Assembly: GCA_910574455.1 (NCBI GenBank)
Contig: CAJSYZ010000001.1
Location: forward strand, 160,006-224,005
Direction: 5' to 3'
From: Trichaptum fuscoviolaceum
Taxonomy: Eukaryota > Basidiomycota > Agaricomycetes > Hymenochaetales > Trichaptaceae
Length of the DNA: 64,000 nt
The notes beneath the pieces were generated by a model. That model was not told the DNA's origin. It saw only the letters and a list, made by a program, of their open reading frames with translations, and searched no databases. How positions within the stretch are numbered: the stretch's first letter is position 1; every line of letters starts with the position of its first letter. Shown here piece by piece: positions 45,501 through 56,917 of this stretch. The position numbers and the translations under genes were made by a program.

Positions 45501-45990
45501 TAGTTCAGACTGCAGCTGCACGATCTCCGTATGCTTATCGCGGCGATAGATTGAATATTCTTCAAACTCTTTACTGAGTTCGGCGTTGGTATGCTCGCTT
45601 TCGTCTTGTGATAGTTTTAGTTGGTGTGTTAGCGTCTCAACTGACAAATTTCAGTAAACCTTTCGTATAATACAGAAGATGACATACCTCCAAAGACCTC
45701 TCTGAAGGCCGCGCATGTCGAACCGTTGACTCCAGTCCTTGGTTCTCTAATCGCGATGTCTTCAAATTTTCCCGCAAGCGCTTTGCCTCTTCGTCTCTCT
45801 GAGTACTGTCTTCTTCTAACCGGCCCACTAGTACCATCACATCCCGCTTCTCCCGCTCGAACTTGAATTCCTCTATCTTGCGCTAGAACGCATCGAGCTC
45901 ATGAGGTGTTGACGGAGCTCATTTGGGAGACTTGGGCTTGCAAAAACAGCGTGGCTAGCAGCTTTACTCATCTTAAGTCAGTAAGAGTCG
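42510..45990 (-). pseudogene. Nucleoporin TPR/Mlp1 relic, 3'-truncated
   Basis: Minus-strand fragments in order are VGRLEEDSTQRDEEAKRLRE, VETLTHQLKLSQDESEHTN, DRTGQLAGQGAKYSSKAAN with LRRLVQMMEDCEAQSKQL, YPDYIRMEPE, LNQQLEDLG-like with RQIKALLKELGRRQD, then NNLVLRRSIDQLQEQNQRLL and ITRDLGARMEKEE, YERGAMASLPQMN, and EKYLREIIAHAETW. The NNLVLFRSI...LQEQNQKLL block is a signature of TPR/Mlp coiled-coil proteins of the nuclear pore basket, which anchor mRNP quality control. Frame changes and stops are frequent, for example a TGA for Trp at about 42531. The intact protein is near 1,900 residues. Here roughly the first 1,000 remain and the rest is lost at the Crypton-like block. Confidence 0.8.
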
Positions 45991-46177
45991 TATCAATGAG
46001 GAATAAAAGACAGGCTAACTTGAAGTCCTGCTGGGCGTGAGGGGAGAGAAGAGCCGTTCTGGTCAGGACCGACGTAGGAGGCGAGTGGTCCTTGTGAGAA
46101 AAAATTAGCTGCCACTGGCAGTGGAAGTCAGTGAAACAAAAAGAAATAAAATAAAATTCAGTTCCAAAGTTGCTTGA

Positions 46178-46303
46178 CCCTGTGACTTGCGTTGAGCGAA
46201 AACGAGACTTTCGACGCAAGTCACGAAAAGGAGGGGGTTTCAGTGCAAAAATTCCGTGACTTACGTCGATCTAAAGTCGAGTAGGCCGTCGTAAGTCACA
46301 GGG
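46178..46303. mobile_element. 126 bp double-hairpin MITE
   Basis: It starts CCCTGTGACTT and ends with the inverse AAGTCACAGGG. Inside are two nested hairpins: GTGACTTGCGT (46182) with ACGCAAGTCAC (46214), and GTGACTTACG (46256) with CGTAAGTCAC (46290). A further CCCTGTGACTTGC lies at 46670. The four related arms look like two head-to-tail palindromes. Target duplication is unclear (TT or TTG). Confidence 0.7.
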
Positions 46304-47839
46304 TTGGAGGGAAAACTGAAAAAATAGGCTTGTTTGCGTACCAAGAAAAAAAAAGCTCTCTTCGCTTCACGGACGCGAGAGCGGCCCTGCGGGGCCCTCA
46401 ACAGCATTTCCGTTGTCTACCGGGAGCGTTCAGCTGTTGCCCCCGGCAGTGAAAGCAAGGGGAAATGAGAGCTGAGAGAGCGGCGGCAGATCGACACTAG
46501 GATCGACGCCCGAAGTGCTCTATGCCCCGCAGCGGCTGAGCACCTCTGAGGAATCCAAAAGGGTGTCTATACCTGTTTTGGATGTCTTCACAGGTTCTGG
46601 GGGCACGCGAGCATGGCCGCGCGTGCCGCTTACGTGCGCAGTCATTTTACATCAAGGGTCCATCCTCGACCCTGTGACTTGCTTAGTTTTAAGTGTTGCT
46701 TCATTGTATAGCAGCATAGCCTTAATTGTTCATACTAGTAACACCTTAGGCGATTGCTATATAAGACGATCGCCGGTATGAAGGGATAGTACGGTAATAC
46801 CCCAGAACATGTGCACACTACCCTGCCCCAATACGGCTATGGAACCTCAGCAGTTCCCCACATTCGAGCTATTGCATATTGGAGCATCCATATTACTCGC
46901 TTGGCTGTATGAGCTATGCAGCTACACAGCTTTTCCTATACAAAGTGAAGTTATATCTCCGTCAACGTTGACAGGTGGGAATGAAACACATTCTGCGCTC
47001 TTCAAGTCAGGGAGTTTCAGCCCGATCTTCCATTTATTGTCTTTATTCCTGTGATGTTGTGCACACTACAATGGAGCGTACTTGTATTAGGAAAGGAACA
47101 TGTAATACAATTGGAACTTTCAGTGTAGGTAACAATCTGTGCTAATAGTGCTCACTGACTGTCCGTATAAGTCGGAGGAGCTTGACAAGGCGAGCCCGGG
47201 CCTCCTTCAAGTGGAATAATACGAAAAAGCAAAGCACACAGGAGATGCGCAAGTGTCTTGGAATTAGAGACTGTCAAAGTAGGAGTACGCAAGGAAGGAA
47301 TTACCGAGCGAGGTGCACACGTGCCAGACGGCGATCAGAGAGACAAAACTGCTCGGCGATGACAAACAGGGGTGCGTTTGTTCGGAAATATGACCCACAG
47401 CTACACAAAGATGCTCTCCGCGGAAGGCGAAGCTCGGTGACTGCCCATCTTCAGGCGTGAAGGTATAAAAGACATCGAGGGGTTCACAAGTTATCAGATT
47501 CGGCTGTTACCATCGATCGAACATTGATTGTACAATGTACACGGCGCAAAGACGAAAAACTAGCAGTCGGTAGACCCCAGAGATGTATAATGAAGATAAT
47601 GACGATTTCACGATAGCGATTTGAGTTGCATATGATGGTCTTGGTGTTTCTGCCTTCATTTAGAATGTCCAAGATTTCATATCACAGATGAATGAACTAG
47701 CGAGAGCAAGGGTACCCCAGCCCAACACAGACACACCACAAGCGAAAACAATCGTACTCGATGAAGTTGTGCAAGACGACGGCGTGTCCAGGTAAGTGAG
47801 GAGGGAGGCCTATGGTGGCGGAGACTGTGGGCACGCAGC
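46304..47839. other. Interval without a supported gene
   Basis: About 1.5 kb. Short ORFs (46515-46781, 46809-47054, 47182-47460 on plus) show no family resemblance, splicing or conservation. One extra MITE-like arm (CCCTGTGACTTGC, 46670-46682) is present. GAGAGCGGCCCTGCGGGGCCCTC-like local symmetry is seen near 46378-46400. Confidence 0.4.
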
Positions 47840-48475
47840 CTCAGTTAGGTGAAAGATTCTCCTTAGCACGACGAGCACGGAATGTGAAGAGCGGATCGCA
47901 GATGGGCCGGGTCATGGGCTACGTTTTGAGTAGCTCTGCAGTTTCCCGTCAAAAATACGCCCGGTGGCCGTGAGTTCGCGAGTTGGAGGAATCGGCCTTC
48001 TACCAGACGAGAGATGAGATTCCTCCACGTACCCCATCCATTCTGCCGCACGACCACGAGCATCGACACCTTCCGATCGATCCAATCAATATCATCGAGC
48101 GCGGTCCCGCCCGACGAGATGAGACCTGGCTCAGGCATGCGGCCGGCGATGGCGGGGAGGTGCACGTCGCTCGTCGAGCCGCCGAGGGCGCGCAAGACAA
48201 TGAAGGCGTTTTCGAACGACTGGTGCATGTGATAGAATTGCGTGAGAAGCAAACATGCATACTGCGGGGAGGAAACGGCAAGGCGAGGGATGATCAAATA
48301 GACTTGATAGATGGCGCGCTGTTGGCGTGCGGCTCCGAGGGCCCCATACCGGCGCATCGATGAGGTACGCAATAATCGACTCGGACGCGCGCAGCCACGA
48401 GATGCGTTGTCTCTGAGAAATCGGTTTCAGGCATGGCTTGGTCGGACTGAGTGTATGAGTTAGCTTCAATGGCGA
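47840..48475 (-). pseudogene. Dihydroxy-acid dehydratase (IlvD/Edd family) relic, copy B left
   Basis: It matches the copy A relic at 3041-3500 (QSFENAFIVLRALGGSTSD and ALDDIDWIDRKVSM) but extends ~180 bp further beyond the duplication breakpoint. The extension translates to FLTGNCRATQNVAHDPAHL and then a piece like LFTFRARRAKENL in another frame, which corresponds to the TVTGKTLAEN and DPLYPEGGLAVLYGNL stretch of IlvD/Edd dehydratases. This confirms the family and shows that the relic predates the duplication. It is broken by frame changes. Confidence 0.72.
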
Positions 48476-48525
48476 GTCTCATCACTGAATGGCACTCACG
48501 CGGGGAAGTAGTTCACCCTTTATCC

Positions 48526-49182
48526 TCATGCATCATATCCACTCATCACACCAACCAATCGCTGTAGAACCATGGCCCGTGCGACGTTCGGAATCTTCAT
48601 CTGATCATCGAGAAGTACCATAAGGCCGAGCGGCGAGCACATGCGGTAAAGGGCTGGTGAGGATGTCATCATAAGAGATTGCCCATCAGCTTCCTTTTCA
48701 CCCTCAAATATTGGACGGAGATAGCTTACAGTCGTCCATGTTGGCAATGTCTGGCTCCTACACAAGGTCGAGGTACACCGTTGTGGCCACAGCTTGTGGC
48801 AACGTCTTCGATGCGAAGGTGGTGTCAACCAAACTTGATCGAAAAGTGAATGCTGGTCTGCGAACTTCAACTTCAAATTCTCGACGCAGGGCAGAACCTG
48901 TTGGAAGGTGAATTAGTATAAGTGAAGATGAGTCAGACGATTGTAGACGCACCTTGCCACCCAAAAGTTAGTTAAATTCAGCTTCACGAACCGCAAGCAA
49001 AGTTTGTTTCCAAACACAACAGCGACATGCTGAGCTCTCGTCTGACTTCTCCGACGACTACGCCGTTTGAAAACGCTCAACTTGTCGACGATGATCGTCT
49101 TCGCGAATCGAGCAATGAAAAGACTGCATCCATCAACCTTGGGCACACAATTCGGTGCACTGCTTCGCCTCCATCCCACCAT
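48526..49182 (-). pseudogene. Unrecognised minus-strand coding relic, copy B
   Basis: Counterpart of 3551-4222, identical over the downstream ORF (48876-48526, containing GLMVLLDDQMKIPNVARAM). The upstream ORF loses its first residues through a 2 bp insertion near 49145, and further small indels (49228, 49310) occur upstream. I have no family assignment. Confidence 0.3.
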
Positions 49183-50012
49183 GCATCTCCCATCGCCACC
49201 TCCGAGCTCGTTGGGCTGGTGTAGCGGCGATCTATTCAGGATCGAGGACAGCTTGCCAATGGTAAGCAGAAGGCCGCGCGGGCGTCTCTCGCGAATGAGG
49301 CATCAGTGGTTGACGTGAGGATGAGAGTGCAACGATTTCTTGCCAAGTGGCAGATGTTTTAAGAACGGCTTGAGAATTGGTGAGTGAAGTAGACGGTGAA
49401 CGTTGAAGATCAGGAAGGCGAGCAAAGCTGTGTTATAACTAAAGACGACATCAAGTCAGCGGTTGGTAGATGTAAACCCGCGATGAAGTTTTTGATTACC
49501 CTTCTCCACTTGGCTTGCAGTTTTTCAACGACGTACGCCAACATTGTCCACGTCTTCGAAGGTTCTCTCTCCAAAGACTAGAACATGGATGGAGATGCAA
49601 CTGGCGAATGCAATTTCGGACACAGGATTACCTTGTGCTCGGTCTTCGAGTGCGTGTAGATTGCAGATTGCAGGCGGGGAGATGGAAGTGTAGAATGAAG
49701 ACAACTTTCAAGCTAGCGAGTTGATTGGCGCGAAGGCAGTGCTGCCAGGCTGTACAAACAGTTGCCTGACACTGCCCCGGGTACTTCACGACCCACAGTG
49801 GTCTCGCTCTCGGGCTTCCCCAAGGTTCCAGCGCAGATTGCAGCGCACATCCAACCAGTATCGCTCTATTTAGGTCGCCTATATAATTTGAACGTAGGAC
49901 GAAGTGGTATCACACGCCCGATCACCCACTGGCAGCTAATAGTTCAAGTTGGCACTTTCGAGCAACCCGAACACCTTATCCAAATCACCCTTCTTGGCTA
50001 GGAGACGACAAT
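49183..50012. other. Spacer upstream of the duplicated hypothetical gene, copy B
   Basis: Near-identical to 4223-5037. No gene is supported. The likely promoter of the gene starting at 50013 lies at its right end. Confidence 0.4.
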
Positions 50013-52785
50013 ATGATGACCAGAATCCGAGATAATTCCAACCAGAAACGGGACCGCGCGGTGGCAGGGAGACGCTGGTTTCTAAACGTCACTCCCGACT
50101 CCCAGGCAGAGATGCTCAGACGTATCTGCTTCCTTCTCGAACTTATACAGCATGCTGGCGAATCTAAACACATCGACGACATTTCAACATCCCTCTGTTT
50201 CCAAGAACTCGTATATGGACCATTTTCATTAGATCATAAGCATTCCAATCCGAACTGGCACGAGCTTGCATGGGAGAAATTCCAAAACGAGATGGAACGA
50301 CAATTTGGACGCTTTGTCAATGACTCAACATCGACGCTTGCAACGACCGATGACAGCCCTGGTACGGGACACAGCATAGACAAATATGTCTTCCAACCCA
50401 TGGGACGATCAATCGAACGACTTTTACTCGCTATGGAACTCAGGTATTTTCGGCCTCCGGAAAGGAGCGCACGTCAAATCATTGAATTCCTTGAAGCTTC
50501 CGCATTTTCTGGACGTCATATCCCGGATGATGAGATATGCGAGTATTCGTTCAATGATGAAATTTGTGAATCGGATGATCTGGACCTCATGTCCTTATTC
50601 CTGGAAATCAGTCGGACGGAAGAGATTGTAAAGGCATTTCAAAGGCTATTGATACAAGCAAGGTAATATAGCTCAATGGACTGAATGATTTTGTCACTGA
50701 CGACTGGAGGCTTTAGTTCAAAGCAACGAAGTATGCGTGTTGAGGCACAAAAACTGATATGGTCCCTCTTCAGATACAGGAATGTGGTCTTCCTGTTGAA
50801 CGCTATGATAGATCTCCGGGATCTGGTGTGGGATGGATATTCAACTTTTCAGCACTGTTCGCCATTAGACCTTGATCTCCAAACTCACTTCTCCTTTCAG
50901 CGGGATATGGAATCATTCGGTCGTGATGCCTTAGTGAGGATGTATGACGCCAAAGCAGAATATGAATTATGGCATCTTTCAATCAGAGATATTTTAGAGA
51001 CTTGTGCTCGGTGAGTTCAGATTCACATATTACAATGACATTAACTCTAACCTTTTTTCACCTGTCGTATGAAGGGAAAATAGAGGATTCTCGTCACTTC
51101 CAATTAGCCTTGTGTTTGATAAACTCAAGCAGCTCGTGCGCTATACATATAGCAATATGTGCACCGAGGAAACAGCGGAAGAGCTATATCTGACTCTCAT
51201 TGCAATTCAAGGATATTCTACTAAGTATCCGTATATGTTAAGCATGGTAGAGCGACTCGAACTCTATAGTAATGAGTCTCCCAAGGTCCTTTCAAGGAGA
51301 GGAGGAAGGTGGGAGTGCTTCATTGACATTCAAGTGCTACTATTTACGGAATATATAATTAATTAGGTCTGAATCAAAGATTAAGACGGCTGAGTTGTTG
51401 TGTCATTTCTTCATTAGGTCAGTGTTGCGATGGGTATGGCTCGGACATGTTCTCATGGCATTCCACTGATAGTAAGCCTTTTTAGCTTGTTGAGCAGCGA
51501 TTTAAGGAGTAAACACCACGCAATACTCTCACTCGAGGAATGCTGTCTATATCTAAACGATGTCGACAATAGTTGGTATTGGGATCACAATGAGAGTAAC
51601 CCGATGAACGAACTGGAGGCCAGGGCATCCGAAGACTATTTGCACAAGATCAACGAGGCGCTGGTGCGACGTGGTCCCGTAACTTTTGAAATATTCAAAG
51701 ACATGGTATCTGGGCCGCTCACATGGGAGAAATATTGCCAACCAGTACGCAGGCGGAAAGACGGGAATCAAGCTCGGGTGCGATCTACCTGGGACTACAG
51801 GCTCTTTTTCTCTAAAGAAATATCTTCAAACCCGTCCGAACTCTTCTGCTACTTCACACCCTTTTCTCGGGATTGTGGAAGGTTCACATACAGAAACTAC
51901 ACTTTCATGGATTGCTCTGCATATCGGGGATATGAGACGTTGTATTGGTTTAAAATTCGGAATTGGTTGGCTGTGCTGAACCGCAATTCTATGACGCTAC
52001 CCGGAGATAGGCCAGGTACAGATTTATACAAGATCTTGGAATGGTGGCGAAATTTTGTTCCTAATCCTCTACCCAATCCACCTGCGCATGACCTACTGCA
52101 ATGCGTGACATCGCCATTTCGTTTGCATAGCGAAATAAAATCATCTCGATCGTCGCCCATAATCAAGGAACCTGACACACTGGTGGCAGATGGCATTCCA
52201 CAGGTGGGACCTGCACGCAAGCCTGCGCCTACTCCTCCTTGCGAATACAGAACCTATAAGCGGCCGTTGGATGATTACGGGATGGATGCCACACCGCAGC
52301 CTTGGATCGAGGGTTCCTCATATGAATGTTGGGATGGGGTCAATCCTGCGCACCTAAAGCTCGAATTCACGGAATCCCCAGTATCGGCTGCACCTGCAGG
52401 TCAACTGCTGTCAGTCGCATCAACAGAAGTTGGACCTGCCGCCAAGAACTGCGCCAATGTGGAGGAGGATGATATCATTGAAACAGTCTCGGACAGACGT
52501 TTTGGTCGCGCGGCTATGGCAACGGAAAGTCGTGTCTCGAGATCCTTCTCTTCAGATACCGACAAAGATCACACACCGGAGGAGGTCAGATCGCTTCAGT
52601 CAGCAAGGAAAAGCCAGAAGGTGGCGGATGACTTCGAATTCGGGCCAGCAAGCGACACAGATTCGATGACGACCAAAGTCGTAAATGGCCCTCCCGATTC
52701 ATCCTATGACGACGATATTTCGACAGATGAGGACTTTTGGTCAGCCAAAAGCACTGCGGAGCTTTCATTGGCTTCACTTGATTAG
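50013..52785 (+). CDS. Unrecognised multi-exon protein, duplicated gene copy B
   Basis: Same exon plan as 5038-7858: exon 1 from 50013 to about 50662, exon 2 from about 50717 to 51010, exon 3 from about 51075, long last exon from about 51418 to the TAG at 52785. The frame is open in all parts, although small in-frame indels separate the copies (about residue 180, where a 12-residue acidic stretch is replaced by ICESDDLDL-like codons, and about residue 525, where YIY is missing). A block around 51825-51935 is heavily substituted yet remains open. Retained frames despite local divergence suggest that both copies encode protein. I do not recognise the family. Confidence 0.6.
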
Positions 52786-53199
52786 CCACGGTACGTCGAC
52801 AACAAACTTTGCGATGCAGAAAGTGCCCACGCTAACGGACCCTCGTTGTTTCAGGCTCGACAGACGTCTCTTGTACCGGACTTGCCGACGGTTTTATCTC
52901 AAATTTTGACCCCTTTCTTTTGTAATTTCTTTCGTATTCCTTACCGTTTCTCTTCCTGAAATGTCTTCTCCATTTCTTGAATGCTCTCCTGGTATCTGTA
53001 ACAACAAATAAGACTTGTATATTGCCACTCTGTACATACACAGACAGTTGGTGTGCGATTTACTTATGACAAGTTGTTAACGCGAACTCGACCCGAAGGC
53101 AGATGTCACCCTTACTACACAATTTCCATTCTGCGCACGATACGATCTGCTCGAAAGGGTATCAACAGTATACCAACTTGTCATGCACAGGATAGACGC

Positions 53200-53211
53200 A
53201 CCGAGAGGTGG
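53200..53211 (+). repeat. Empty insertion site of the DIRS/Ngaro-like element
   Basis: A single ACCGAGAGGTGG between GATAGACGC and GGAAGATCCAC corresponds to the two flanking copies at 8278-8293 and 13423-13438. Confidence 0.88.
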
Positions 53212-53279
53212 GGAAGATCCACGATAATGCAGCTGTCTTCTTGAGTGAGCCAAGGTTATCTTCGCGTGGCGTCGCATTC

Positions 53280-54175
53280 TAAACTCGAATGCATCCAAGT
53301 CGTCTTGAACATTACGTAAGCTTTTAACAAGGGCAACAGTTACGCCTCCTGCTGACGAGGCTGCAGCGCAACCGTCGTCCAGCTTGTCCATCCATCATCG
53401 TCTATCCACCATCGTACGGCATATTCTACACTCATCTCCCGGACCATTACTTCTGGATCAGGGTTGCTGCCATTCGGGACATATACCGAGTCAGGCGTCG
53501 AGGTGAAGTCCGCGCAGCCTTCGAGGTGAATCCCAGTAGCATTTGACGTGGACAAAGGAGTAGATAAGCGCTACATGGGGGAGTGGTGGAAGAGAACGTG
53601 TTCGAGGGTATAGGCGTATGTTTGTTCCTGCGCGAAGTGTCACGGTGTTCACTTCCGCTTCCGACATTGAAGTTAGTCCGCAAGGTGTATTGCGCAGTTC
53701 AGAGCCGTTGAGGAGACCAGTCAGATCTTCATGCGCGGGGAGAATGGCTACTGGCTTCACTGATGCGCAACATCCTTGTGATTTCATCGCTAAGGCTTAG
53801 ATTGAGCGCAAGAATGCGTTCTGAAGCGAATGACAAGGATCGGTTTCACCATACGAGCTGCCTAAACTCAGTGTGGTGATGGTGTTCAGGCGTGAACGGT
53901 TTTGAGAGAGCAGAATGGAAGAAGAGGACAAGTGGCGCGCCAGTGGCATTATTGGCAGCATAGTTCCAAGGATGAGAATGTCACGTCCTGAGTCTGCAAG
54001 AGACAACATGTGCCTGAATGTGAATGTGAATCAGTTTTCAAACGCTAACATCAAGGAATTACAAACACTCACATCAATCACCCCTTTCAAATATTCCACT
54101 CCTATGAACTTTTCATTCGCATCATCATCTTGGTGAATAATGTTCGAGCCTGCGAATAGATACTGCTCGTCCATG
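53280..54175 (-). pseudogene. Unrecognised minus-strand gene relic, copy B
   Basis: Counterpart of 13447-14385. It begins MDEQYLFAGSNIIHQDDDA at about 54172 and continues with GRDILILGTMLPIMPLARH, GCCASVKPVAILPAHEDL and VREMSVEYAVRWWIDDDG in several frames. The middle parts differ markedly from copy A while the last part is near-identical. No family is recognised. Confidence 0.35.
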
Positions 54176-54516
54176 GTGGCTGTCCATAGGTGAGTCGAAT
54201 TAAAGAGGATGCAGAGGTGTTCACTTCAGAGATACAGCTGTTGATAAGAAACAATTCTGAAGAGGCGACGTAATGCGATGTTGATGACAACACGACAAAA
54301 ATGAGAGTTGAGGAACCGAGGATAATGAACTTAGATAGCATCGACGAGATGGGCGATACAAGGATGTCAGCGTTGATGGTGTGAGAGGGCAGGGTTGTCA
54401 GTCGTTTGACGTCGACAATTGTCCATCAAGTGCTACGTCTCCTTTTTCTCTTTCTCTCCTTACGCTGCGACTCCCGTCTCTACACTACAAATTACGATGC
54501 AAGTTAGAGGATTAAG

Positions 54517-55100
54517 TCAAGCGAGTAGTAGCGCGACCATACCCTTTAAGGCCCCTGCCATCTCCAGCATGCCTTCGGACTGCTCTTTCTCCATCTCAAG
54601 CTCAGAACACTTCGCCTGCTCGACCATAGCATCAGGCAATGCGCGCGGTGACGTCGGAGGGAGAGGTGAAGACGACGGCGCGCCTGTGCGTGAAGAGCGC
54701 GGGGGAGGTAGCGGAAGCTTTGAGCACGACAAGCGTGGAGTGTGTGTACAAGGGATTAGAGAGAGACCGGATGATAGATTGCAGTAGGTGGGGGGGGGGC
54801 TTTTGGGCAGCTCGATAGCTCGTCGCCAAGCGTGCCCTTGTGATGATGAGCGCGTCGAGGAGAAGGTGTCGGTCTTCTGCCAGGAGTGCAAGGAGGGCGG
54901 GAACGCTGTCTGCGCGGTGGAAGTCCTCCGTGTACCCGACGCCACTCGGATTGAGGTCCACAACCATCGGCGTTTTCCGTACAATCCTGTCGATTCAATC
55001 GAGCGTGAGCCCGCCTGGCTGGCTAGGGCCCGGCCTGGGTATGCATCCGGCGATGGCAAGGATGTGCATGATGGTGTTGGTCGACTCAGCTTCTCGCTAA
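54517..55100 (-). pseudogene. Dihydroxy-acid dehydratase (IlvD/Edd family) relic, copy B right
   Basis: Counterpart of 14740-15350. MVVDLNPSGVGYTEDFHRAD then SVPALLALLAEDRHLLLDAL, with LKASATSPALFTHR-like downstream, follow the IlvD/Edd order. The part corresponding to DPLYAHSALVVL has a deletion that removes the LRENLFLHG stretch still present in copy A. A G10 homopolymer (54789-54798) shifts the frame. A segment ending LEMAGALKGM that is not dehydratase follows on the same strand. Confidence 0.7.
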
Positions 55101-55218
55101 CAAGGTTACACCCTACAACACGACCATTGCCTACACCATCCCACTCAACTGATCACGGCCGCTCCGATTGATGACAGGGCCAACTTGGATGGCAAGTGGT
55201 GAGGGAATGGACACGTTC

Positions 55219-55226
55219 ACACTTGC
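55219..55226 (+). repeat. Empty insertion site of the hAT element
   Basis: CACTTGCG, followed by TCTTGAGGTGGGC, is the single-copy equivalent of the CTCTTGTA duplication at 15598-15605 and 35142-35149. Confidence 0.88.
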
Positions 55227-55359
55227 GTCTTGAGGTGGGCTTTGACTATTTGAACTTCGGGATTCGGTGTGCAATACTTGCTTCCTAGCGTTTGGGGACA
55301 GTAATGAGCACGCTTGAAATGCTTTGTGCGATAGACTTACCAGTGTTATGAGTTTCTTG

Positions 55360-55600
55360 CAATTTCACCCCGAGACCGGCGCCACGACCCTCTCGTCTCA
55401 CTAACATAGGCAGTATGTCTTTACCTGCGCAGCCCCTGTTATGTTTTTGTCCCAGATATACGCACGGATTCTCATCGCGAATGGCGAATGTTGATAAGTC
55501 TGCCCGTACGCGAAGGGGTCCAAAAGGTTGAGTTTTGACGAGTGGACGATTCGAAGATTCTGCATAGCGCAGCCATTAGGGGCATATGGTTCTGTTAAAG
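55360..55600 (-). pseudogene. Unrecognised minus-strand coding relic, copy B
   Basis: Counterpart of 35280-35520 with HSPFAMRIRAYIWDKN retained. Indels near 55395 and 55432 shift the C-terminal side. I have no family assignment. Confidence 0.28.
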
Positions 55601-56144
55601 TAGAGTGAAGAAGATTTGGACGTCGAAAGATTAGAGAGACTGTGTAAGAAACAAACGATGTCGAGGATAGTATCAGTCTATCAGAGAATATGACTGGTAG
55701 TGTTTCGGGGTCCCAGTCAACTTGAAGTTCCGTTTACGGCGGCGAATATCTCTTGATTCATGACTGCCATTTTCTACTCAAATCGCATCATCTCTTTCAA
55801 CGCCCACACATATTTTATCCAATGATTTCTGAAGCAAAAAATACAAGCGCATAAATTACTTTGCTCCCTCTCCACCATCGACAATCCTGAAAGATCCCCG
55901 AGAGATTCACCTGAATCTCACCGCCCTCAGCATTCGGCATAATATGATGGTCTTCATCTCATCTATTCAACGCAAACGCTGCACCGGTATACTATTGCAG
56001 AAATCAGAAAACTACATCTTCGCGTGCGCTGTCAACTTATCCATTGACAGAAGGTGGGGCGGTGCGACTAGCCTGGTAGCGGACTCAGAGGGGACGGAGT
56101 CGGACGGACACAGCTTTCGCCATCATTACAGGTGAGTATAGCTT

Positions 56145-56900
56145 CACATCAGGGAATCTTCTTTTTCACTTACTGTCACGTGGTCAACAAACGGTCAAGG
56201 CCATCAAACGGTCACCGAGCTTCTACACATAATTAAGACACTGTGATGCTCAATTTTTTTTGTAGAAGCCAACAATTGGACATTAGCTACTGTAATATGA
56301 ATTTTATTTTTGAATCTGCTTTTAATTTCTGGTAGGGCATGAAGATTTGTGGAAATTTCGGGGATGATTTCCAAAATAAGGATGTTAAGGAACTTTCACC
56401 CGAATTCTTCAAGAATAGCTCGAGATCTGCACCTCTAACTACAATTCTGTCTTCTGAGAGATATGCCATAGTACCTTAGCTGCTGAAATATTCAACTAGT
56501 GAGTAGGTTACATCACTGACTGAGATATAATCATGCATATATGCAGGGCTACAAAGTTCACAATAGATTCTGTGACCTTAGTAGTGTCTACATCATTAAA
56601 ATGTGAATAACATATATCTTAAAAATCCAACAGCATATATACTATTAATGTATTCTCTCACTAACTCTATGAATTTTTGGTGAATTTATGGGCTTGTTGA
56701 ACGCTGTAAAACTATGGGGCAAATTTCAGTACATATATTTGATACATTGTTAATGAAGATTGAATTGTGTTATAAATAATATATTATCAGCGTTATAATT
56801 CAGAAGCTATACTCTGCACCACACTGGCTTCCATAGGCATCTTTTATAATAATAATTGGCGCAAAACTGATCCTCACGGAAGAATTTCTTCAATCCCTTC
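56145..56900. other. AT-rich interval without a supported gene
   Basis: Follows the right duplication breakpoint. It is strongly AT-rich with long runs such as TAATAATATATTATCAG. The only ORF (56469-56287, minus) lacks family resemblance. Confidence 0.4.
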
Positions 56901-56917
56901 ATTGACACAACGCAGTT

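Larger units (their letters stand above)
48021..56144 (+). repeat. Copy B of the ~8.1 kb segmental duplication (uninterrupted)
   Basis: Direct repeat of copy A without its two insertions. The retroelement empty site is at 53200-53211 and the hAT empty site at about 55219-55226. Most of it is near-identical to A, but clustered differences occur at about 50537-50590, 51825-51935, 53640-53780 and 53945-54075. Copy B contains the same gene and relic order. Confidence 0.93.

Noticed and set aside
46515..47460. Three plus-strand ORFs of 80-92 residues
   Set aside because: No motif, no splice partners, no conserved counterpart in the window.
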